From contig PYER01000004.1 in NCBI GenBank assembly GCA_003017855.1, forward strand, positions 1-64,000: a DNA stretch of 64,000 nucleotides, read 5' to 3'. The position numbers were made by a program, and so were the translations under genes. The notes beneath the pieces were generated by a model, which did not search any database, was not told where the DNA came from, and worked only from the letters and a program-made list of their open reading frames with translations. This stretch comes from a filamentous cyanobacterium CCT1. Its GTDB lineage: Bacteria > Cyanobacteriota > Cyanobacteriia > Phormidesmidales > Phormidesmidaceae. Shown here piece after piece: positions 19,019-29,068 of this stretch (position 1 is its first letter; every line of letters starts with the position of its first letter).

Positions 19019-19888
19019 ATGATCATCACCGGCTCCACTCAACTTCTCGGCGTCATCGGCGACCCGATCGCTCACTCACTGTCGCCCGTTATGCACAATG
19101 TCGCCCTGGCAGAGCTAGGGATTGATGCCGTGTACGTGGCGTTTCCAGTGGCAGCAGCGGGGCTGGAGGCAGCGATCGCGGGGTTTGCGGCCACGGGGGT
19201 GCAAGGGTTTAGCGTCACCATTCCCCACAAGCAGGCGATCGTGCCGCTGCTGGCGGAGCTAACCACCGAGGCTCAGGCCGTGGGGGCGGTCAACACCGTG
19301 TGGCGCACCGAGCAGGGCTGGGCGGGCACCAATACCGATGTGGCTGGGTTTGTTGCTCCGCTCAAAGAGCGGCAGGACTGGACGGGCAAGACGGCTCTGG
19401 TGCTGGGCAACGGTGGGGCGGCCCGAGCGGTGGTGGCGGGCTGTGGGCAGCTTGGCTTTGCCGTTGTTCAGGTCGTGGGCCGCAGTATCGAAAAGCTGGC
19501 TGATTTCAAGCAAAGTTGGGTTGATTCACCCCTGCAACTGGCTCTCACTACCCACAGCTGGGCCGATCTGCCGACTCTGCTGCCAACGGCTGATTTAGTT
19601 GTCAATACCACCCCCGTCGGGATGCACACCTCCGCCGACCAAACCCCGCTAACGGCTGAGCAGCTCGATCGGGTTCCAGAGGCTGCTGTGGTCTATGACC
19701 TCATTTATACCCCTCGCCCCACGCGGCTGCTGACCCTGGCCGCCCAGCGGGGCTTAGGCACTATTGATGGGCTAGAGATGCTGGTGCAGCAGGGGGCGGT
19801 GGCTTTAGAAATTTGGCTACAGCAGCCTGCGCCCGTGGCGACTATGCGCCAGGCGCTGGTGGCATGGCTGGAGAACAAGACAGCTTGA
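19019..19888 (+). CDS. aroE: shikimate dehydrogenase
   Basis: LGVIGDPIAHSLSPVMHN...VTIPHKQAI...VNTTPVGM...DGLEMLVQQGA. Confidence 0.96.
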   Translation: MIITGSTQLLGVIGDPIAHSLSPVMHNVALAELGIDAVYVAFPVAAAGLEAAIAGFAATGVQGFSVTIPHKQAIVPLLAELTTEAQAVGAVNTVWRTEQGWAGTNTDVAGFVAPLKERQDWTGKTALVLGNGGAARAVVAGCGQLGFAVVQVVGRSIEKLADFKQSWVDSPLQLALTTHSWADLPTLLPTADLVVNTTPVGMHTSADQTPLTAEQLDRVPEAAVVYDLIYTPRPTRLLTLAAQRGLGTIDGLEMLVQQGAVALEIWLQQPAPVATMRQALVAWLENKTA

Positions 19889-19910
19889 TTGCCGACAGCC
19901 CCGATCGCGC

Positions 19911-21266
19911 CTAGGGCAAAAAGGTTTGGGGACGGGTGGCGATCGCCTCGTCAGGAGAAACCGCCAGCTCAAAGCCGTTATTGGTGAGCAGGTGTTGAAC
20001 GACTTCGGTCACGAGCGATCGCACGACGGCTTCGTTAGCGCTGCGATCGAGGGTAACGGTAATGATGTAGCGCTGGCCGCCAACGCTAATCGCTGTGGTA
20101 GTGCCCAGCACCTTAGAATTTCTGCCGGTTTTCTCGCCCAGCCAGGTAATGGGGGGGCGCACAGCTTGGTAGCCCAGGTTGCGATCGCGCTGCTCAGCCA
20201 AAGCGGCCTGAATCAGCTCGGCGTGGGGAATCTCCTGGTTATAGATGGCCACCATCATGTCGGTGAGTTCGTCAGTGGTCAGCCGGTTGGGGCCTGTGCC
20301 CGCGTTGGCCGGATAGGTGGATTCGCCAACCAGCTTGGTGCTGATGCGGGTGGCCCGGTACCCTCGTTCCTGCAGACCCTGGTTCAGATTCTCCCAACCC
20401 AGGTAGTCGATCAGCTGGTTGGTAGCAATGTTGCTGCTGGCGCTGACCATATCCGTCATGATTTGAGCGAGGGGATACTCGGTTCTCACCCAGGTGGTGC
20501 CAATATCCTCGGTCCAGTTGCTGGGGTCTACCCAGACTGGCGCGGCGGGGGCGATGTCTGCCCGATCGAGGTGAGTCATCAGCGCGATCGCCACCGGCAC
20601 TTTGATCAGGCTGGCGGGGTTGGCGGGGGGCTGGTTGCCCTGCCAGCGACGACACTCGCGGGCCAGGTTGCACACCGTCAGTCGCACCCGCGCGGCCATC
20701 CCGGTTTGCTCCACAATCGGTACCAAAAACTCGGAGCGGGCGGTGTCGTAGTAGTAGGCAGCGATCGCCCGCTGCTGCTCGTACTGCTTTCGTCGGGTAG
20801 CTGCCTGGGCGGCCCCTAGCGTCTCAGGCGCAATTTGGCTCAGGGCGAAGATGGCCGTATTCCAGTGGGCATAGGCCGCTGCCATCGACTCCTTGGGCAA
20901 TGTCGCCGGGTTGCCCAGGGCGATCGCGGCGGCGGCTGCCTCGTCGGCCCGGTGCCACAGTCGGCGAGCGGCGTCTTCCTGCTGCAAGCGGCGATCGATG
21001 GCCCACAGCTGATCTAGGGTCGTCGCCGGGGCCATGTCTACCCCTGAGCGAGTGGCTACCATCACGGTGGCAGATTGATTCAGCTCGCGGCCCAGGCGAT
21101 CGCGCAGATGGTAGAGGTCAACCAGGGTTTCTACCTGAGGTACAACAGCTTTGGGAGTGTGCCCTTGCTCTGGAGCGGCCACCGGAAACTTAGGCATCAC
21201 CACATTAGCCGCCAGAATGCCAACCATGACAACTGGCTTAAGCGCCTGCAACCACCAAGCGTGCAT
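19911..21266 (-). CDS. serine hydrolase (class A beta-lactamase-like fold)
   Basis: NPASLIKVPVAIAL (SxxK), SASSNIATNQLIDYLG (SxN-like), WLGEKTGRNSKVLG (KTG). Confidence 0.88.
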   Translation of the reverse strand: MHAWWLQALKPVVMVGILAANVVMPKFPVAAPEQGHTPKAVVPQVETLVDLYHLRDRLGRELNQSATVMVATRSGVDMAPATTLDQLWAIDRRLQQEDAARRLWHRADEAAAAAIALGNPATLPKESMAAAYAHWNTAIFALSQIAPETLGAAQAATRRKQYEQQRAIAAYYYDTARSEFLVPIVEQTGMAARVRLTVCNLARECRRWQGNQPPANPASLIKVPVAIALMTHLDRADIAPAAPVWVDPSNWTEDIGTTWVRTEYPLAQIMTDMVSASSNIATNQLIDYLGWENLNQGLQERGYRATRISTKLVGESTYPANAGTGPNRLTTDELTDMMVAIYNQEIPHAELIQAALAEQRDRNLGYQAVRPPITWLGEKTGRNSKVLGTTTAISVGGQRYIITVTLDRSANEAVVRSLVTEVVQHLLTNNGFELAVSPDEAIATRPQTFLP

Positions 21267-21375
21267 ACCCCTCCACTCAGTAGAACGACCGCCACCCTAG
21301 GGCGGTGCTAAGGAATGTAATCGCTTGGCTCAAGGAAAAATGCCAGCCAGGGCACAAAATCGCGGTTTTTACGCC

Positions 21376-21759
21376 TCAACGGGCCGTAGTCGCCAGATTG
21401 CGCTCGAAACTTTGCTCCAGCAACGTCTGCCAGCTCGCGCTTAAATCGTCTTCGCTGCGGTGGGCTTCCCAGGGCCCAGCATCGAAGCCTGAGATGCTCC
21501 ACTGCCCAGTCATGTAGTTGCCATCCTCTGAAACGGTGCCCGTGTAGTCAATAGTGGTCTGGTTTGAGGTCAAGTAGCGCTTCACAAACCGCACCTGGCG
21601 ACCCCAAACTGTACCGCTGAGCTGCGCCTCGCCCAGGTAGCCATCGTCTAGAATGCTGCCGCTCAACGTGTTGCCCCCCTGTACCAGGGTGGCCTCAAAG
21701 CGGGTAGGAGTATCCCGCTGCCAGTAGGTGCCCAGCCACATGCCGCTTAAATCTGCCAT
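21376..21759 (-). CDS. conserved cyanobacterial hypothetical protein
   Basis: 127-aa ORF with beta-rich SGMWLGTYWQRDTPTRFEATLVQGGNTLSGSILDDG. Confidence 0.7.
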   Translation of the reverse strand: MADLSGMWLGTYWQRDTPTRFEATLVQGGNTLSGSILDDGYLGEAQLSGTVWGRQVRFVKRYLTSNQTTIDYTGTVSEDGNYMTGQWSISGFDAGPWEAHRSEDDLSASWQTLLEQSFERNLATTAR

Positions 21760-21872
21760 AGGCCCAACCTTACACGCCCAACCTCACACGTACAATTTGT
21801 ACAATTTAGAGAGATACTGCACAGTGTCTTGCTAAGTAAACGAATTCTGAGCGGTGCAAGGAGCCTAGCCCC

Positions 21873-22466
21873 ATCTATACCCGTCCCCTGGCGCGATTAA
21901 TCGAAGAATTTCAGCGACTGCCGGGCGTGGGGCCCAAGTCGGCTCAGCGGCTGGCGCTGCACATTCTCAAGCGCCCCCAGAGCGAAGTAGAGGCTCTGGC
22001 CCAGGCGCTGCTCGAAGCCAAGGCTCAGGTCGGGCAGTGCTCGGTGTGCTTTCATCTCTCGGCCGACACGGTGTGCGACATCTGCCGGGCGCCCAACCGC
22101 GACCCCAACACCCTCTGTGTGGTGGCCGACTCGCGCGATGTAATTGCGATTGAAAAAACTCGCGAATATCGCGGCCGCTACCACGTGCTGGGCGGTCTGA
22201 TTTCGCCCATGGATGGCATTGGCCCGGAGCAGCTCAACATTGGCCCTCTGGTGCATCGGGTTAACAAAGAGGGCACCCAGGAGGTAATTATGGCCATTAG
22301 CCCCAGCATTGAGGGCGATACCACCACTCTCTACGTTGGCCAGTTGCTCAAGCCCTTTACGCGGGTCACCCGCATTGCCTTTGGGCTGCCTATGGGGGGC
22401 GATTTGGAATACGCCGATGAAGTCACCCTGGCTCGAGCGCTGGAGGGGCGGCGGGATTTGGAATAG
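21873..22466 (+). CDS. recR: recombination mediator RecR, apparent ATC start
   Basis: (M)[26 protein letters not shown]...[16 protein letters not shown]...[15 protein letters not shown]; no ATG/GTG/TTG between TAA and ATC; AAGGAG at 21858-21863. Confidence 0.92.
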   Translation: MYTRPLARLIEEFQRLPGVGPKSAQRLALHILKRPQSEVEALAQALLEAKAQVGQCSVCFHLSADTVCDICRAPNRDPNTLCVVADSRDVIAIEKTREYRGRYHVLGGLISPMDGIGPEQLNIGPLVHRVNKEGTQEVIMAISPSIEGDTTTLYVGQLLKPFTRVTRIAFGLPMGGDLEYADEVTLARALEGRRDLE

Positions 22467-22532
22467 GCGAGTGGGTGAGTGGATGGGTAGGTGGGTGGAT
22501 GAGTGGATGAGTGGGTGGGTAGGTAGGAGCGT
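22467..22532. repeat. G-rich tetranucleotide-like low-complexity tract (GTGG/GTGA/GATG)
   Basis: gagtgggtgagtggatgggtaggtgggtggatgagtggatgagtgggtgggtaggtagg. Confidence 0.9.
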
Positions 22533-22958
22533 GGAGTTAAACTTCGGTAACCTTTCGTTGAAAACCGATCGCTGACGCAGGGGCAAACGGTGTTTGCCCA
22601 GCGATCTTGGGATTGCTCCACAGATGCGGTCTTAAAGGTTAGAGCGCTTGTGTTTTGGTTGGACGGTTTGAATGTTCGAACTGTTCAACTTGCGGGCTCA
22701 GACGGCGGATGTGGGCTGTGCGCTGATCTTCAGTGTTAGGTGTTGACAGGTTTGCCTAGACCTTTGGGTTCGCCTTGGGGAGGCAAAGTTCGATTGGGAT
22801 CTTTGGCTAGGTCATATACAATTTTGAACCTGTTTTGGGTTACCTGGCGCGTAGGTTAGATTAGGGATGAATGGCCCTCGCTGGGGCTGCTGCTTTGAAG
22901 GCAATGGTTATAGGCCAGTGCTAAGCAGGCGTCGCACTGTCTTTACCGTCAGGCACCG

Positions 22959-23603
22959 ATGGGAGTTTTTCTCTATTTTTTGCGCCATGGCCAGACGGCC
23001 TACAGCCTCACGGGCGGCTACTGCGGCATGCCTGAAAATGATCCTGGCCTGACCCCGGAGGGGGTGTTGATGGCGAAGGAGTTTGCCGCGACCTATGCCC
23101 ACCTGCCCTGGACGGCTGCCTATATCAGTCCTCTGCGGCGGGCTGTGGAGACGGCTCGCCCGCTGTGCGAGTTGGTGGGCCTGGAGATGCAGCTGCGCGA
23201 CGGGTTGCGCGAGGTGATGTATGGTCGCTGGGAGGGCATGCACCCTACAGCGGTCGATCGCGAACACCATGACGAGTACGTGGCCTGGCTAACTGACCCG
23301 GCCTGGTACGCTCCGGTGGGGGGCGAGCGGGCGGTGGATATTGCGCGCAGGTCGGCTCAGGTGCTCGACGAAATTGAGCGCACTCACACCAGCGGTCATA
23401 TTTTGATGGTGTCTCACAAGGCGACGATTCGCATTATGCTGTGCACGCTGTTGGGCATTGACGTGGGCCGCTACCGCGATCGCCTCGATATGCCCGTAGC
23501 CGCCGTCAGCGTTGTCGAACTGGGCCAGCGGGGACCCCTATTTCACACCATTGCCGATCGATCGCACCTGAGCGACCAGCTGCGATCGCTCCCCTGCACC
23601 TGA
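22959..23603 (+). CDS. histidine phosphatase family protein
   Basis: FLRHGQTAYSLTGGYCG...SPLRRAVETARPL; MVSHKATIRIMLC. Confidence 0.93.
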   Translation: MGVFLYFLRHGQTAYSLTGGYCGMPENDPGLTPEGVLMAKEFAATYAHLPWTAAYISPLRRAVETARPLCELVGLEMQLRDGLREVMYGRWEGMHPTAVDREHHDEYVAWLTDPAWYAPVGGERAVDIARRSAQVLDEIERTHTSGHILMVSHKATIRIMLCTLLGIDVGRYRDRLDMPVAAVSVVELGQRGPLFHTIADRSHLSDQLRSLPCT

Positions 23604-23616
23604 GGACATGTGCCCT

Positions 23617-24270
23617 ATGCCCCTGAGGCTTTACCTACTCCGCAACGCCGAAACCGAGTATTGCCGCACGGGCCGCTACTGCAGCCGGGATGGGGTAGCG
23701 CTAACGGCGCAGGGCCAACAGATGGCCGACTATTTTGCCAAGGCCTACCACCACCTCGACTGGAAAGCGATTTTCTGTAGCCCCCTCAGCCATGCCTCGG
23801 CCACTGTCGAGCCCCTGTGCCAGATTACGGGGATGACGGTACAGCTCCGGGCTAGCCTGCGCGAGCTGTCCTTTGGTCAGTGGGAGGGTATGGCCCCTGC
23901 TACGGTCAACTCGACCTTCCACGACGACTACATTCGCTGGCTAGCTGACCCAGCGTGGAATACGCCCACCGATGGCGAAAAGGGCATTCAGGTCGCTCGC
24001 CGCAGCTCTGACATGCTGGCCGAAATTGAAGAAACCTACCCCGATGGCAATGTGCTGGTGGTGTCTCACAAAGCCACCCTGCGGATTATGCTGTGCACCC
24101 TGCTGGGCATCGATGTGGGCCGCTACCGCGATCGCCTGGCCATGCCCGTCACCGCCCTTTCCCTGGTCGAACTGATGGACTATGGCCCCTTCGTGCGGCA
24201 GCTCAACGACTGCTCTCACCTGCCCCTGCACCTGCGCCGCCCCTGGGCCGGCAACGGCTCCGACAGCTAA
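23617..24270 (+). CDS. histidine phosphatase family protein (tandem paralogue; degenerate RHG motif)
   Basis: MPLRLYLLRNAETEYCRTGRYCS (LRNAE instead of LRHGQ); shares HKAT(I/L)RIMLCTLLGIDVGRYRDRL with its neighbour. Confidence 0.92.
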   Translation: MPLRLYLLRNAETEYCRTGRYCSRDGVALTAQGQQMADYFAKAYHHLDWKAIFCSPLSHASATVEPLCQITGMTVQLRASLRELSFGQWEGMAPATVNSTFHDDYIRWLADPAWNTPTDGEKGIQVARRSSDMLAEIEETYPDGNVLVVSHKATLRIMLCTLLGIDVGRYRDRLAMPVTALSLVELMDYGPFVRQLNDCSHLPLHLRRPWAGNGSDS

Positions 24271-24544
24271 TTCTCACCTCTTTTGTGCCCAACTGACGCT
24301 CCGCATCCATCCCCTCTCATCTCCCCACCCTGCATAAAGCCGCTTCACGTCTACATCTTTCCACTTCTCACCTCTTCACATCTTCACCTCCCCCTCTTCA
24401 TCCCGCAGGAAGCACCCCCATGCCTCTGGCTTCCCCATTCACCTGCTCCCCAGCCCCCATTTCAGTCTCTACCCAATGAAATATCCCCCCTGCCAGATGT
24501 CAGCCCCCTGAAAAACGGGTCTGATTAAAGAGCAGAGCAAAGGG

Positions 24545-27500
24545 ATGACCAACATGATTGGCATGATTGGATGGTTAAGCGGGATACAAGGACACGGTAT
24601 GGAGTGGCTGCACCTGGTTCAGGTGCCAGTGGCGCCAGTAGCGCCAGCGCCGCCGATAGCCACCCCAGAAGATGCTGCTCTTATTTTTTCGGGGCCACAG
24701 TTTTTAATTGCTCTAATATCAGGGCTGGTGCTGGCCTTTGGTTTTCAGCTGCTGCTGACCAACCTGTCGGTGGCCGTTGGCATTTCTGCCCTCGGGCGTG
24801 GTAGCTCTAGCAAACACTCCAGCGGCAGTAGTAACAGCCCGCCAATTACCACTGCTGTAGGCCTTTGGACCATCATTACGGTAAGTCTGGCTCTGTTTTG
24901 CGCCTGTCTGCTAGCGGTTAAGCTAAGCCTCCTTAACAGCGCCCTACTGGGAGGTATTACCGGCCTGGTAATTTGGGGCACCTATTTTTGTCTGCTATTT
25001 TGGGTCAGTTCTACCACGGTTGGTTCCCTAATCGGTTCGGTGGTGAAGACAGCTACGTCTAGCTTTCAGTCTTTGATGGGGACTGCAACCTCTGCCTTGG
25101 GCGCTCGAGCCGCCAGCAACCAGGTTGTGGCCACCGCTGAGGCTACGGCTGCTGCCGTGCGTCAGGAGCTAATGTCTGGCTGGGATAACATCGATATAAA
25201 AGATACGCTGCGTGAATATGTTTCAACCCTGCGATCGCCCAGCCTTGATACGACTGCGCTAGAGTCCGAGTTTGAGCGACTGCTGCAGGAGTCTGGGGTA
25301 GCCCGTGCCGATCGCGAGGCTTTAGCCCAGATCGACCGCAGCGCCTTTGAGCAATTAGTCAGTCGTCGCACCGATCTGTCGGCTCAGGAAACTCGCCGGA
25401 TTGCCGATCGCCTGTACCAGAGCTGGTGCCGGGCCGTTGGTCAAACCCCAGATCGCAACTCTCTGGCTGAACTGACTGACTATCTGAAGTCGGCCCAGCG
25501 CGATGATCTGATGTCGGGCCAGCTGCGCGATCGCCTTGACCAGCTGCTATCGAGCAACAAAAACGATCAGTCAGGCTCCGGGCAAGCGCCGGGATGGCTG
25601 CAGCAGGGCATGGGCATGCTGATGGGGGTCGCCATGCAGCGCCTTGACCTCAATGACATGGACATGTCTGATATTCTGGGCCAGCTCAAGCAAGCGCAGA
25701 GCAAGGTGAGTGGTGCCGCAGCTGCGATCGCATCGGGTGACGACAACGGAGCCTATAACGTTGTCAAAGCTGATGTTGAAGCCTATCTCTCCAGCGCCTA
25801 TCCCTGGCAGCTGCAGCCCGAGCGCATGAAGCAGGACTTCTGGCAGGTCATCTACGACCCCACTGCTGACCCCGGGCAGCTGCGTCAGGCCCTGCTGCCC
25901 CTCAATCGCGCGTTCTTTGCCGACATTTTGTCCCAGCGGGGTCTGCTCACTCAGCAGGAAATTTCCCGAGTATCGGCTCAGCTGGAGGATGTTCGTCGGC
26001 ATGTGCTGGCAGAAGTCTCTGAGCGCTACCGGATAGAGGCCGCCAAGACCCTACAAACTCGGGTTTACACCTTCCTGCAGCGCTCCAGCCGCGACGAGCT
26101 GCTGGCTAGCGACAGCGGCGACCGATTTGCCAGCGTCATCGAAGACCCCTACGCCAGGGCCGAGGATCTGCGCGATCGCTACGCGGCCTTTAGCTACGTA
26201 ACCTTCCGCGACGCTCTCCAGGCACGGGGTGACCTCAGCGAAGCCGAGGTTGACCAAATCGCCCACAGCCTGGAGCGCTCGATGAACAATGCTGCTGCCG
26301 ATGCGGCTGGGCTACAGGCTGCAGCTACGGCCCGCATTGACAACCAGTGGCAGGCCGTGCAGGACTACCTGCGCTCTACGGGCCGCTCAGAGCTTAATCC
26401 TGAGGGCATCAAGGCCGACCTTCAAACCCTGCTGTCTGAGCCCGATGCGGGTATGCACCAGGTGCGCCAGCGGCTCGCTCAGTTCGATCGCGATACCTTA
26501 GTGCAGCTGCTGAGCCAGCGCAACGATATGAGCGAGGAGCAGGTTCAGCAAACCATCGATCAAGTCGAGGCCAACTGGTACCGAACCGTTCACGCTCCGG
26601 CTGCCCTGAGTGCCCAGGCCAAAGCCAAGTACAACGAAGCGACTACGGCGATCGAAAGCTACCTGTTGAGGACGGGTAAGCCCGAGCTGAATCCGGCTGG
26701 CATCAAGCGCGACCTGGAGCTGCTGGTGCAGGATCCGAGGCTGGGTCTGCAGGCCGTGCAGACACGCCTGTCCGATATGGACCGCGACACGCTGGTGAAG
26801 CTGCTCAGCCAGCGGGGCGATTTAACCGAGGCTGAGGTCAATCAGACCATCGATGACCTGCAGGGGGCAATCAGAGACTTACTCAAGCTGCCCCAGCGCC
26901 TTGCTCGTCGGGCCAAGACCCAGGTTATATCCTTTGAGACTGCTCTCGAAGACTACCTGCGCAACACCGATAAGGCTGCCCTCAATCCTGACGGCATCAA
27001 GCGCGACCTCAAGCTACTGCTGCAAGACCCCCGCCTAGGCGCCGACCGGCTGCAGACCCGGCTGTCTAGAATCGATCGCGACACCGTGGTGGCCCTGCTG
27101 GCCCAGCGTCCCGATATGACTCAAGCCGAGGCCGAAGCCGCCGTCGACCGGGTGCTAGAAATTCGGCACCAGTTTGTGGCTCAGATTCGCCAGGTGCAGG
27201 ACCGGGTGCAGGGCGTTATCGAGGGCATTCTAGCCCGCGTTCGTCAGTACCTCGACTCCCTCGATCGCCCCGAGCTAGACTACTACGGCATCAAGCGCGA
27301 CCTGCAGCAGCTGATGGCCGACCCCAAAGCCGGTGTCGATGCTCTGCGCACTCGCCTCAGCCAGGTCGATCGCGATACTCTGGTGGCCCTGCTGAGCTCC
27401 CACGATGCCATCTCCGAGGCCGACGCCCAGCGCGTTATTGCCCAGATAGAAGATGTGCGAACTACGGCTCTCAGCAAAGCCGAGCAGCTTGAGCACGAAG

Positions 27501-27652
27501 TTGAGAAGCGACTCAGCGAGATGCGCTACCAGGTCGAGAAGCAGGTGGAAGACACCCGTAAAACCGCCGCCGCTGCCTCCTGGTGGATCTTTGGTACCGC
27601 CACCATATCTGCCGTCTGCGCCGCGATCGCAGGCAGCCTGGCCACTCTCTAG
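24545..27652 (+). CDS. large repeat-containing membrane protein, uncharacterised
   Basis: N-terminal hydrophobic helices, then ~98-aa repeats (YLRxTxxxELNPxGIKRDLxxLLxDPRxGxxxxxxRLSxxDRDTLVxLLSQRxDMTEAEVxxxID) and C-terminal TM. Confidence 0.9.
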   Translation: MTNMIGMIGWLSGIQGHGMEWLHLVQVPVAPVAPAPPIATPEDAALIFSGPQFLIALISGLVLAFGFQLLLTNLSVAVGISALGRGSSSKHSSGSSNSPPITTAVGLWTIITVSLALFCACLLAVKLSLLNSALLGGITGLVIWGTYFCLLFWVSSTTVGSLIGSVVKTATSSFQSLMGTATSALGARAASNQVVATAEATAAAVRQELMSGWDNIDIKDTLREYVSTLRSPSLDTTALESEFERLLQESGVARADREALAQIDRSAFEQLVSRRTDLSAQETRRIADRLYQSWCRAVGQTPDRNSLAELTDYLKSAQRDDLMSGQLRDRLDQLLSSNKNDQSGSGQAPGWLQQGMGMLMGVAMQRLDLNDMDMSDILGQLKQAQSKVSGAAAAIASGDDNGAYNVVKADVEAYLSSAYPWQLQPERMKQDFWQVIYDPTADPGQLRQALLPLNRAFFADILSQRGLLTQQEISRVSAQLEDVRRHVLAEVSERYRIEAAKTLQTRVYTFLQRSSRDELLASDSGDRFASVIEDPYARAEDLRDRYAAFSYVTFRDALQARGDLSEAEVDQIAHSLERSMNNAAADAAGLQAAATARIDNQWQAVQDYLRSTGRSELNPEGIKADLQTLLSEPDAGMHQVRQRLAQFDRDTLVQLLSQRNDMSEEQVQQTIDQVEANWYRTVHAPAALSAQAKAKYNEATTAIESYLLRTGKPELNPAGIKRDLELLVQDPRLGLQAVQTRLSDMDRDTLVKLLSQRGDLTEAEVNQTIDDLQGAIRDLLKLPQRLARRAKTQVISFETALEDYLRNTDKAALNPDGIKRDLKLLLQDPRLGADRLQTRLSRIDRDTVVALLAQRPDMTQAEAEAAVDRVLEIRHQFVAQIRQVQDRVQGVIEGILARVRQYLDSLDRPELDYYGIKRDLQQLMADPKAGVDALRTRLSQVDRDTLVALLSSHDAISEADAQRVIAQIEDVRTTALSKAEQLEHEVEKRLSEMRYQVEKQVEDTRKTAAAASWWIFGTATISAVCAAIAGSLATL

Positions 27653-27670
27653 TCCGCCTCGCTAAGGTAG

Positions 27671-27703
27671 AAGCAGCCGCCCACCGAGGGCGGCTGCTTT
27701 TTG
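27671..27703 (+). terminator. intrinsic terminator
   Basis: AAGCAGCCGCCC-accga-GGGCGGCTGCTTTTT. Confidence 0.9.
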
Positions 27704-27779
27704 GTTGAGGTCACCCTAAGTTCAGACCCTTCAGCCAGTTCGATTTAACCGTTGCGTTTAGTACACCTAACTATTGACT

Positions 27780-28994
27780 ATGGGTTCTTCCTGGTTTAAG
27801 CCTCTTTTTGCTCCCCTGATTGCGAGCCTCGCGCTTGTAAGCTGCGCCGCCTCTACCCCAGAAAATGGCGCAACTCGCGAGACCACCCCCGAACCGACCC
27901 AAGAAACCGCCCAAACCCCGGCTCCTCCAGTGGTCGAGTCGGTCGAGCCTGTCACCCTGATTGAGGGGCTAGAGCACCCCTGGGGCATGGTCTGGCTGCC
28001 CAATGGCGATATGCTGATTACCGAGCGTCCAGGCCGTCTGCGCCGGGTCAGCAACGGCGAACTAGACCCCACCCCCATCGCTGGCGTTCCCGACGTGCTG
28101 GCGCTGAGCCAGGGAGGGTTGTTAGACCTTGCCCTGCATCCCCAGTTCGAATCTAACGGCTTAATTTACTTTGCCTACGCCGACGGTACTCAGCAGACTA
28201 ACCGAACCCAGGTTGCCCGCGCTCGTCTAGACGGCAACACCCTCACCGACTGGACGGCTATTTTTACCAACAACCGCGATAAGTCTGGTGGGCAGCACTT
28301 TGGCTCGCGTCTACTGTGGCTACCCGACGACACGCTGCTGGTGGCCCTGGGCGACGGCGGCAACCCGCCCCTAGAGCTCGAAGGCGAGCTGATTCGCAAC
28401 CAGGCTCAAAACCGTCAGTCTCTCCTGGGTTCGGTGGTGCGCATCACTGACGAGGGCGAGGCCCCTGCCGATAACCCCTTTGTCGACGAGGCCAACGCCA
28501 ACCCGCTGATCTGGAGCTATGGTCACCGCAATATTCAGGGGCTTGCCCTTGATCCTGAGACCAGTCAGGTTTGGTCTACCGAGCACGGCTCTCGGGGGGG
28601 CGATGAACTCAATCGGCTAGAACCCGGTGAAAACTACGGTTGGCCAGTGGTCACCTACAGCGAAGAATATTCTGGCGGCCCCATCTCCACCGAACAGTCG
28701 CGCCCCGGCATGGTTGACCCCATCACCTACTGGACACCCTCCATCGCGCCGTCGGGGCTGGCCGTGTATCGGGGCGATCGCTATCCTCAGTGGCAGGGAC
28801 AGCTCTTTGCCGGTGGCCTGGTCTCCCAGGATGTGAAACGCATTGAGGTCGACGCTAGCGGCAACCTGGTCAACGAAACCTCCATTCCGATTGGTCAGCG
28901 AGTGCGCTCGGTCAATCAGGGCCCCGACGGGTTTCTCTACGTGCTCACCGATGAGCCCAACGGGCGGCTGATTCGCCTTGAGCCAGCCTCGTAA
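27780..28994 (+). CDS. PQQ-dependent sugar dehydrogenase (soluble aldose dehydrogenase family, YliI-like)
   Basis: Lipoprotein-like N-terminus; EGLEHPWGMVWLPNGDMLITERPGRLRRV...SYGHRNIQGLALDPETSQVWSTEHGSRGGDELN. Confidence 0.94.
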   Translation: MGSSWFKPLFAPLIASLALVSCAASTPENGATRETTPEPTQETAQTPAPPVVESVEPVTLIEGLEHPWGMVWLPNGDMLITERPGRLRRVSNGELDPTPIAGVPDVLALSQGGLLDLALHPQFESNGLIYFAYADGTQQTNRTQVARARLDGNTLTDWTAIFTNNRDKSGGQHFGSRLLWLPDDTLLVALGDGGNPPLELEGELIRNQAQNRQSLLGSVVRITDEGEAPADNPFVDEANANPLIWSYGHRNIQGLALDPETSQVWSTEHGSRGGDELNRLEPGENYGWPVVTYSEEYSGGPISTEQSRPGMVDPITYWTPSIAPSGLAVYRGDRYPQWQGQLFAGGLVSQDVKRIEVDASGNLVNETSIPIGQRVRSVNQGPDGFLYVLTDEPNGRLIRLEPAS

Positions 28995-29037
28995 CCATTC
29001 ATCTGCAATCCGTTCATAACTATCTGCAGAAAGAAAA

Positions 29038-29068
29038 AAGGGCACTCCCACTCAGTGGGAGTGCCCTT
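29038..29068. terminator. bidirectional intrinsic terminator
   Basis: AAAAAAGGGCACTCCCACT-CA-GTGGGAGTGCCCTTT. Confidence 0.9.

Noticed and set aside
19926-20819. 297-aa plus-strand ORF
   Set aside because: Antisense shadow of the serine hydrolase gene 19911-21266
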